Below, in pieces: positions 6,445-11,714 of a DNA stretch of 11,714 bases. The notes beneath the pieces are model-generated. The model worked only from the letters and a program-made list of their open reading frames with translations. It ran no database searches and was not told the DNA's origin. The first letter of the stretch is position 1; every line of letters starts with the position of its first letter. Source of the DNA: JBBCJT01 sp037190665 (GTDB taxonomy: Bacteria > Pseudomonadota > Alphaproteobacteria > Acetobacterales > Acetobacteraceae). Location of the stretch: contig JBBCJT010000231.1 in assembly GCA_037190665.1 (NCBI GenBank), positions 1-11,714 on the forward strand, written 5' to 3'. The position numbers were made by a program, and so were the translations under genes.

Positions 6445-7332
6445 CTAACCCGACGGAGGCGTCGCGTTCATCGACCCCGGCAGCAGCGCGGCGATGTAGG
6501 GTGGCAGCGCGAAGGCGGAGACCTGGATCTCGGGGGTCCAGTACCGCTGCGGCCCGATCCCCGCCGCCGTGGCCCGCGCGGCAAGATCGGCCGCCGGGAT
6601 CGCCCGCAGTCCCACATCCCTGCACGACCAGCCCAGCGTCATGAAACCGCCGACATAGGTCGGCACGGCGACGACATAGGCCGAGACATCCGCGAACACG
6701 GCCGCACGGCGCAGGCTCGTCGTCCGCAGCTCGTCGGCCTGCATCGAAGGCACGCCGCACTGGTTCACCAGCACGCCCCGCGGCGTCAGGATGCGCGCGC
6801 AATCGGCATAGAAGGCGTCGGTGAACAGCACCTCTCCCACGCCCACGGGGTCGGTGCTGTCGACGATGATCACGTCGAAGCTCGCAGCCCCTGCGCGGCG
6901 CACGTAGTCGATGCCGTCGCCGATCAGGATCTCGGCGCGCGCATCATCCCACGCATTCGCTGCGATGGCGGGCATGTGCCTGCGGGCAAGGTCGACCACC
7001 TCCCCGTCGATCTCGACCATCACGACGCGTTCGACGCCGCGGTGCTCCAGCACGCGCCGGAGCACCCCGCCATCGCCCGCGCCGATGATCAGCACGTTGC
7101 GGGCCGCGCCGTGGGCCAGCAGCGGCACGTGCGCAATCATCTCGTGATAGACGAACTCGTCCGCCTCGGTGACCTGGACGACCCCGTCGAGCGTCATCAC
7201 CCGCCCGTGGCTCGCCGTCTCCAGGATGGCGATCTCCTGGAACGGCGTGCTGGTGCGGACGATTTCGCGCACGACCCGAAAGCGCTGCCCCCAGTCGGGG
7301 TACAGCGCCTCGTTCAGCCATTGCTCGGCCAT
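6445..7332 (-). CDS. speE: Spermidine synthase (polyamine aminopropyltransferase) SpeE
   Basis: This cytoplasmic enzyme moves the aminopropyl group from decarboxylated AdoMet to putrescine, giving spermidine and methylthioadenosine. It has 295 residues, close to E. coli SpeE (288). Seen in order: an N-terminal beta-hairpin domain with MTLDGVVQVTEADEFVYHEM (46-65); the nucleotide-binding loop GAGDGG at 84-89, where the second residue is Ala instead of the common Gly; the acidic pair E107-I-D109; GDG at 138-140; and the catalytic loop DSTDPVG at 158-164 with Asp158. The following VGEVLF departs slightly from the usual GPA/GPG pattern of the amine-binding loop. The gene starts 19 bases after speD on the same strand, so the two enzymes of the pathway are co-transcribed. 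The ATG has only a weak upstream site. Aminopropyl acceptor preference (putrescine or another diamine) is inferred. Confidence 0.95.
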   Translation of the reverse strand: MAEQWLNEALYPDWGQRFRVVREIVRTSTPFQEIAILETASHGRVMTLDGVVQVTEADEFVYHEMIAHVPLLAHGAARNVLIIGAGDGGVLRRVLEHRGVERVVMVEIDGEVVDLARRHMPAIAANAWDDARAEILIGDGIDYVRRAGAASFDVIIVDSTDPVGVGEVLFTDAFYADCARILTPRGVLVNQCGVPSMQADELRTTSLRRAAVFADVSAYVVAVPTYVGGFMTLGWSCRDVGLRAIPAADLAARATAAGIGPQRYWTPEIQVSAFALPPYIAALLPGSMNATPPSG

Positions 7333-7351
7333 GATCCGGTGCCGAACGGCC

Positions 7352-7816
7352 TCAGACGTCCAGGCCGCGGCGGCTTTCGATCACCTGCACGCTGTCGGGA
7401 CCGAAGGCGGCGCGGATCGCCGGCAGCGCGTCGTACGGGTTGCAGGCGCCGCACATGAACACGTCGATCGCGGCGAAGGACCGCTCCGGCCATGTGTGGA
7501 TGGAGATATGACTCTCCGCCAGCACCACCACGCCCGACACGCCGCCATTCGGCTCGAACGTGTGGAAATGGCTGTGCAGGATGGTCGCGCCAGCCGCGAG
7601 CGCGCCCTCACGCAGGGCGCGGTCGATATGCGCGGCATCGTCGAGGCGACTGGCACCCCGCACGTCGATCAGCAGATGCGTGCCCGCGAAGCGGACGCCA
7701 TCCCGTTCGACGAAGTAGTCCTTCCGTGTCTCCGCGTCGTTCGCGGCGACGGTGGTGGTGCTCTGGTTCTTGCTCGGAAAATCCGAGACCATCCCCAGCT
7801 TGGCGAGAGCGTTCAT
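7352..7816 (-). CDS. speD: S-adenosylmethionine decarboxylase proenzyme SpeD (class 1B pyruvoyl type)
   Basis: This 154-residue proenzyme self-cleaves to form a pyruvoyl cofactor, then decarboxylates AdoMet to supply SpeE. The cleavage site is Glu101-Ser102 in VVLAESHISIHTWPE; Ser102 becomes the pyruvoyl group. His107 (processing) and Cys122 (catalytic acid) lie +5 and +20 from that serine, the same spacing as Ser63/His68/Cys83 of the Thermotoga maritima enzyme. HSHFHTFEPNGGVSGVVVL is the family core. About 39 extra polar residues precede the conserved domain compared with T. maritima. The start ATG has a strong AGGGGGA site about five bases upstream, so the longer form looks genuine. No promoter could be assigned with confidence; TTGCGT at 7908-7903 is a possible -35 but lacks a good -10. 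A short leader ORF ends on its start codon. Confidence 0.95.
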   Translation of the reverse strand: MNALAKLGMVSDFPSKNQSTTTVAANDAETRKDYFVERDGVRFAGTHLLIDVRGASRLDDAAHIDRALREGALAAGATILHSHFHTFEPNGGVSGVVVLAESHISIHTWPERSFAAIDVFMCGACNPYDALPAIRAAFGPDSVQVIESRRGLDV

Positions 7817-7854
7817 TGCGTCCCCCTGTCAGGCCAGAAGATGGCCACGGGCAT
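7813..7854 (-). CDS. 13-codon candidate leader peptide overlapping the speD start
   Basis: ATG 7854-7852 has AGGGG at 7863-7859, four bases upstream, a good ribosome binding site. It encodes MPVAIFWPDRGTQ and ends at TGA 7815-7813, overlapping the speD ATG as ATGA. An in-frame ATG at 7884 would extend it to 23 residues, but with a poor site. Its ribosomes would cover the speD ribosome binding site, so it could couple or regulate speD. Leader or upstream ORFs are known for polyamine genes (speF in enteric bacteria, AdoMet decarboxylase mRNAs in eukaryotes), but this peptide is not one I recognise. The layout is seen; translation and function are inferred. Confidence 0.35.
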   Translation of the reverse strand: MPVAIFWPDRGTQ

Positions 7855-7925
7855 GACGCCCCTCGGCCAACGGGCGCGGAACATGATGTCGTAGGCCCAC
7901 TAACGCAAGCTCAATTCCGCATGAG

Positions 7926-7956
7926 GCCCACGCGTGGGCGCATGGCGCCTGTGCGC
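7926..7956 (-). promoter_or_regulatory. Paired hairpins / palindrome between the giant ORF and speD
   Basis: The sequence 7926-7939 is a perfect 14-base palindrome, GCCCACGCGTGGGC. Next to it, 7938-7942 (GCGCA) can pair with 7952-7956 (TGCGC). Both lie within about 35 bases after the stop of the 1216-residue gene and upstream of the speD leader ORF. They could act as a terminator for the first gene, although no T-run follows, or the palindrome could be a repressor site for speD. The symmetry is seen; the role is inferred. Confidence 0.35.
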
Positions 7957-7959
7957 GGC

Positions 7960-10900
7960 TCAACGCAACGCGCCACCGGAGGCGAGAATGTTGCGCATCG
8001 CGGCGATCTCGCGCGCCAGATCCGGCACGGCTTCCAGATCCTGCGCCGCAGCGCCCGTAAGCGCGCGGAAAGCCGCCTCCGATTCCGAACCATCCATGGT
8101 CGTGGCGTAACGGCTGGCGAGCTCGCCCAGCAGCGCCTTGTCCCCGCTGCGCACCGCTGCCATCGCGCAATGCAGGATGACACGGCGCGCAACGGCGTCG
8201 ATCGGCCCGCCTTCGGGCGCCACACGGGCGAGCAGGGCGATCAGGCGCTGCTTTGCCTCCTCCCATGCGCCGGCCCGCAACGCCTGCTCCGCACGAAGCA
8301 CGGCCGCTTCCGTGCCGGGCAGCGCCTCGAGGATGCGGTTGGCCGCATCGGCGTGGCCGCGCGCGAGCTCGGCCCGCGCAGCCGCGAGGCCACGGGCGAT
8401 GACGACGGATTCGGCGGGCGCCGCATCCGGCGCCGAGGCCGCGAGCGCCGCCAGCGCCGCATTGCCATCGCCCGCTTCGACGCGCAGTTCCGCAAGCGCG
8501 AGCCCGACTTCGGTGCGGCCGTCTCCGGGCTCCAGCGTGGGCAGCAGGCGCTCATAGATGCCGGCGGCGCGGTCGGGCAGATCCAGCGCCCTCAGATGCC
8601 CGGCGAGCAGCCGCGCCAGCGCGATGCCGGCCGCGCCCTGCGGCATCGCGTCCGCATTCTCCTCGATGAGAAGCACGAAATCGGCCGGAGCGATCCCGCT
8701 GCCGTCGGCAACCAGCGCCGCCAACAGCGGGGCGATCTGCGGGCGAAGCTGCGGCGCATGTTCGGGGAACAGGTGGATCGTGTCCCGCAGGGCCGTGATG
8801 GCGCCGCGCGTGTCGCCCGCTTCCTGCCGCAGCCCGGCGATCCGGACGCGGAGCGAGCGTTCCAACGCATCGCCGCGCCACGCCAGGATCTGCCGCTCCA
8901 GCGCATCCGCCGCGTCCGCGGCGGAGAGCGCGCCCGATGCGCGCCGCACCTCCACGGTCCGGCGCAGGGCGAGGGCGCGCACACGCTGGTCCCGGCTTTC
9001 CGTGAGCGGCGCGTAGAGCGCCAGCACCCGCCCCGGACTACCGGCGCCCTCCTGCGCCATGACGCGGGCGAGAACCAGAGACGGTTCGTCCGGCAACGCG
9101 GCCAGCACGGCCAGCGCCTTCTGACGCGCCCCCTGCCCCACCAGCGCCTCGGCGATGGGTGCGGCCAGCCGCGCACGCAGCGCGGCGGGATAGGCGGGCA
9201 GCAGCCGCGCGGCCGCATGCGCCACCCGCCCGGCCGCGAACGTGCGCTCCTCGCCCGCTGCCAGCGCGGCCCGCCACAGCGCGATCTCGTCGCTGTCGCC
9301 AAGGGTCGCATCGTCAAGACCCCGCGCCTCCTCCAGCCGGCCCGCGACCAGTGCCGCGGCGGCCGAGAGGGCGCGCACGCGCGCGCTGCGGCCGACCCGC
9401 TGATCGTCGCTGGCCAGCACGCGCAGCGCCGCCTGCGCCTCGGGGCCCAGCCCCAGCGCGAGCATCGTCTCGGCGAGGTCGGCCCGCAGACGCCCGCGCG
9501 ACAGCAGCGGCGCCGCGCCGGCCTCCATCATCTGGCGTTTGAGGCGTTCGTGAAGCGCGGCCGTATCGCCGGCCGGAAAGTCGAAGATGCGTGCCGCCGC
9601 GCCGTTGCCGGCGGGCAGCGCGTCGGTCAGGGCGAGGCTGCCATCGGCCGGGCCGGAGTACAGGACATCGAAGGCCTGCCCGCCGGCGCGCAACGCGATG
9701 CGGTCGGAGACAGGTGCGACGACAACGCCGCGCAGGCTGGGCAGCAGCCGGAACTCGGCGAAGACGCGCCCCTGCTCGAGGGCGGCGGCCGGGCCGCGCT
9801 GGGTGCCGACGAGCAGCGTGCCACCGGTCTCGGGATCGGGAATGGCGAGGACGCCGCCGGGCAGCGGAACCTCCAGCCGCAGCCGCGCCGGATCGGCCGC
9901 GGTAACGATCGCGATCGGCGCCGCGCTGTCCGTATGGTCGGTCACGACGCGCCAGCCGCCCCGGGTGCGCTCCAGCGCGGGCCACTTGCCGGCCGGCGGT
10001 GGTGCCATGGTCAGCACGAGCCCGCCCGGCAGGGCCGCACTCTCGGCGCCTTCCGGCAGCACAGCATCCGGCGGAAGCACGCCGCGCTCCACGACCACGA
10101 TGAGCCGGCCGGCATGCCGGAAAAGCGCGGCGCCGGCGTCATCCGGAGCGAGGATCACCGGGTCCACGGTGGCGGAGAGCGGCACGGCCTCGACCGCGGC
10201 CTCCTCGTCGGCTGCCATGGCGCGAGCAATGACTTCCGCTCGCTCGATGACGGACGGGGCGACCACGAACCCCTCGGCATGGCGCTGCTCCGGGACCGGC
10301 GATACCTCCGATGGGACTGCGACTGCGGGCGCATCCGTTACTGCCCGGGCCGGCGGGACGGTTGCGGACGCCTCGGCGACCGGCGGCGTGGCCGCAGATT
10401 GCGGAGCAGTTCCCTGCGCTGATGGCACGGCGGGGCGGACGGCTGTCGGCGCAGTCGTTATGACCCGGCTCGGCGGGACGGATGCAGGCACCTGGCCAGC
10501 CGGCGATGTGGCCGCAAGGCGTGGAGCAGTTGCCTGCGCCGATGGAGCGGCAGAGCGGGCGGCAATAGGCGCGTCCGCTGCCACCCGCGTCGACGGAACG
10601 GTTGCAGACGCCTCGGCAACCGGCGGCGAGGCTGCCGGTTGCGAGGCGCTAGCCCGCGCCGATGGCGCGGCAGAGCGGACGGCAGTGGGGACCCCTGTTG
10701 CCAGTCGGGTCGCAGGAGCGACTGCACGCGCCCCGGCAATCGGCGGCGTGACCGCAGATTGCGGCGCAGGTGCCTGCGCCGATGGAGTGGCGGCAGCGGG
10801 GGCGTCCGCTGCCGCCCGAGGCGGCGGGGCGGTTGCAGGTGCATCGGCAACCGGCGGCACGGCCGCAAGGTGGGGGGCGATTGTCCGTACTGATGAAGCC

Positions 10901-11610
10901 GCAGCGCGCGTGGTTGCGGGCGCGCCAGTTGTCGCCCAGGGCGGTGGAATCGTTGCAGGCGCAACGGCGACCGGCGCGGCCGTGGAGCGCGGGGAAGTTG
11001 CCCGCGCGGACGGAGCGGCAGAGCGGGTGGCTTCGAGCGCAGTCGTTGCCGGCGGAGGCGACGGGACGGTGGCAGGCGTCTCCGCGATCGGCGGCTCAGG
11101 TTGGAGAGCGATTGCCCGCGCAGATGGGGCGGCAGGGCGGGCGGCTGCGGGCGCATTCGCTGCCGGCGAAAGCGGCAGGGAGGTTGCAGGTGTCTCGGCC
11201 ACCGGCGACGCCGTCGCGGGGTCCGATGCAGCGGCTGGGCGCGCCGCGGCCCCGACTACGTCCCGGGCCACCGGGTTCATCACGTCCACGACGACGCGAT
11301 TGCCCAGCCGCATGTGCCTGACCGTCGCGCCCGGCGCGATCGTCAGCACCGCCTCACCCGTTCCGCCGCGCACCTCGCGGATATTGCGCGGCGGGCGCGC
11401 GGCACCTGGAACGGCGCCCGCGTCTTCGAAATGCAGCGTGACCCGATTGCCGTCCTGCGCCACGCGATAGGGCACGGATTGCGGCCAGTCGAACACGACG
11501 CGCCCGTGGGTGGCATGGTTGCCCACGCGCACCTGTGGCGACACCTGCGCGAAGGCGGGCATGGCGGCCAGCACCAGCATCATGCCGGCGGCACGGATCA
11601 GCACGCTCAT
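7960..11610 (-). CDS. Giant exported protein: AMIN-like domain, Ala/Pro repeats, TPR-like helical C-terminus; possible flagellar motor accessory
   Basis: This 1216-residue protein has no function I can name with confidence. Residues 1-21 are a clear signal peptide ending AMPAFA before Gln22, so it is periplasmic or surface-exposed. Residues about 26-115 form a beta-rich domain (VRVGNHATHGRVVFDW, later RLGNRVVVDVMN) resembling AMIN domains. Residues about 136-444 are eight degenerate Ala/Pro-rich repeats. Residues about 450-660 are again beta-rich (RLIVVVERGVLPPDAVL, RVFAEFRLLPSLRGVVV). From about 690 to the end it is helical, with repeated Ala/Leu/Glu/Arg pairs of helices typical of TPR superhelices. 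There are no membrane helices after the signal. The ATG overlaps the stop of a MotE-like gene (ATGA) and has no ribosome binding site of its own. In rhizobia MotE is the chaperone of the periplasmic motility protein MotC, so a motor-associated role is a reasonable inference, though length and domains differ from MotC (about 430 residues). It could also be a general envelope TPR protein. Confidence 0.85.
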   Translation of the reverse strand: MSVLIRAAGMMLVLAAMPAFAQVSPQVRVGNHATHGRVVFDWPQSVPYRVAQDGNRVTLHFEDAGAVPGAARPPRNIREVRGGTGEAVLTIAPGATVRHMRLGNRVVVDVMNPVARDVVGAAARPAAASDPATASPVAETPATSLPLSPAANAPAAARPAAPSARAIALQPEPPIAETPATVPSPPPATTALEATRSAAPSARATSPRSTAAPVAVAPATIPPPWATTGAPATTRAAASSVRTIAPHLAAVPPVADAPATAPPPRAAADAPAAATPSAQAPAPQSAVTPPIAGARAVAPATRLATGVPTAVRSAAPSARASASQPAASPPVAEASATVPSTRVAADAPIAARSAAPSAQATAPRLAATSPAGQVPASVPPSRVITTAPTAVRPAVPSAQGTAPQSAATPPVAEASATVPPARAVTDAPAVAVPSEVSPVPEQRHAEGFVVAPSVIERAEVIARAMAADEEAAVEAVPLSATVDPVILAPDDAGAALFRHAGRLIVVVERGVLPPDAVLPEGAESAALPGGLVLTMAPPPAGKWPALERTRGGWRVVTDHTDSAAPIAIVTAADPARLRLEVPLPGGVLAIPDPETGGTLLVGTQRGPAAALEQGRVFAEFRLLPSLRGVVVAPVSDRIALRAGGQAFDVLYSGPADGSLALTDALPAGNGAAARIFDFPAGDTAALHERLKRQMMEAGAAPLLSRGRLRADLAETMLALGLGPEAQAALRVLASDDQRVGRSARVRALSAAAALVAGRLEEARGLDDATLGDSDEIALWRAALAAGEERTFAAGRVAHAAARLLPAYPAALRARLAAPIAEALVGQGARQKALAVLAALPDEPSLVLARVMAQEGAGSPGRVLALYAPLTESRDQRVRALALRRTVEVRRASGALSAADAADALERQILAWRGDALERSLRVRIAGLRQEAGDTRGAITALRDTIHLFPEHAPQLRPQIAPLLAALVADGSGIAPADFVLLIEENADAMPQGAAGIALARLLAGHLRALDLPDRAAGIYERLLPTLEPGDGRTEVGLALAELRVEAGDGNAALAALAASAPDAAPAESVVIARGLAAARAELARGHADAANRILEALPGTEAAVLRAEQALRAGAWEEAKQRLIALLARVAPEGGPIDAVARRVILHCAMAAVRSGDKALLGELASRYATTMDGSESEAAFRALTGAAAQDLEAVPDLAREIAAMRNILASGGALR
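10279..11205 (-). repeat. Eight degenerate tandem repeats of 37-40 codons (Ala/Pro-rich linker)
   Basis: Within the giant ORF, residues 136-444 consist of eight consecutive units starting with P[VI]A (one starts PAG) at about residues 136, 174, 213, 253, 290, 330, 370 and 410. The loose pattern is PVAEA-ATVPP-RAATDAP-A-RSAAPSA followed by R/QATAPQ-AATP. Typical unit length is about 120 bases (111-120). Units 6 and 8 both begin PVAEASATVP. The composition (Ala, Pro, Ser, Thr, Arg, hardly any acidic residues) suggests an extended, disordered spacer. The divergence between units argues for old expansion, not recent slippage. Confidence 0.8.
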
Positions 11611-11714
11611 TCGCCGCGCGCGGCGCGCTGCCGCTTCTGCGCGAGTTCCGCCGTGACCTGCCGGGCGCGCTCCGGCTGCATGACGCCGAGCACGGGCGCC
11701 GCGCGATTCTCCTT
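11607..11714 (-). CDS. C-terminus of a MotE-like / MgtE N-domain-like protein (partial)
   Basis: Only the last 35 residues are in the window; the rest lies beyond the right edge. The text AAPVLGVMQPERARQVTAEL followed by AQKR fits the final helical repeat of MotE-type proteins (pattern A-xxL-xxM-xPxxA-xxxTxxLAxR), related to the intracellular N-domain of MgtE. In rhizobia MotE is a periplasmic chaperone for MotC in flagellar rotation; in other alphaproteobacteria such genes sit in motor clusters. Its TGA is overlapped by the ATG of the giant exported protein (ATGA), so the two are translationally coupled. The family call rests on one short segment and is moderate. Confidence 0.55.
   Translation of the reverse strand, partial: KENRAAPVLGVMQPERARQVTAELAQKRQRAARGE

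Noticed and set aside
7880..7914. A speD promoter with TTGCGT or TTGAGC as -35
   Set aside because: No acceptable -10 lies at the right spacing; the best candidate (CATGTT) matches poorly, so no promoter is annotated.
7492..10422. A 976-codon open frame on the + strand, antisense to speD and the giant ORF
   Set aside because: Its composition is extreme in Arg, Gln, His and Gly with no domain or hydrophobic core, and it runs opposite two well-supported genes. It is a GC-driven shadow frame.
9587..11470. A 627-codon + strand frame rich in ADGAAERTAVG-like repeats
   Set aside because: The repeats are the antisense image of the Ala/Pro repeats in the exported protein, whose frame has a signal peptide and coupled start.

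Overview
The window reads as GC-rich chromosomal DNA from an alphaproteobacterium. The evidence is the Liv-type transporter next to an amine-type flavin oxidoreductase, a short SpeD-SpeE pair of the bacterial pyruvoyl class, and the tail of a MotE-like protein translationally coupled to a giant periplasmic protein. A Rhodospirillales or Acetobacteraceae-like host is plausible, but that is an impression from gene style and not a taxonomic result.

Left arm, + strand, 1-5714: one operon-like block. It holds the 3' part of an FAD-dependent oxidoreductase of the DAO/sarcosine-oxidase-beta type, two branched-chain-type ABC ATPases (LivG, LivF), a periplasmic binding protein with a Tat-like signal, and two permeases (LivH, LivM). 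Together they look like a complete importer for an amino acid or amino-acid derivative, with an oxidase that could act on the imported compound. Two details stand out: a strong GC hairpin between the binding-protein gene and livH, and a 17-codon mini-ORF that bridges livH and livM through two ATGA overlaps.

Middle, 5715-6444: a 730-base gap between convergent units. No intact gene is visible. The minus strand carries a decayed remnant of the C-terminal end of a site-specific DNA methyltransferase, with a stop codon where the family has Trp and a frameshift further on.

Right arm, - strand, 6445-11714: in transcription order, the end of a MotE-like gene, a 1216-residue exported protein (AMIN-like N-terminus, eight degenerate 37-40-residue Ala/Pro repeats, beta-rich middle, long helical TPR-like C-terminus), then speD (S-adenosylmethionine decarboxylase) and speE (spermidine synthase). 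SpeD makes decarboxylated AdoMet and SpeE transfers its aminopropyl group to putrescine. A 13-codon leader ORF with its own ribosome binding site ends on the speD start codon. No tRNA, rRNA, CRISPR array, insertion sequence or prophage was recognised.
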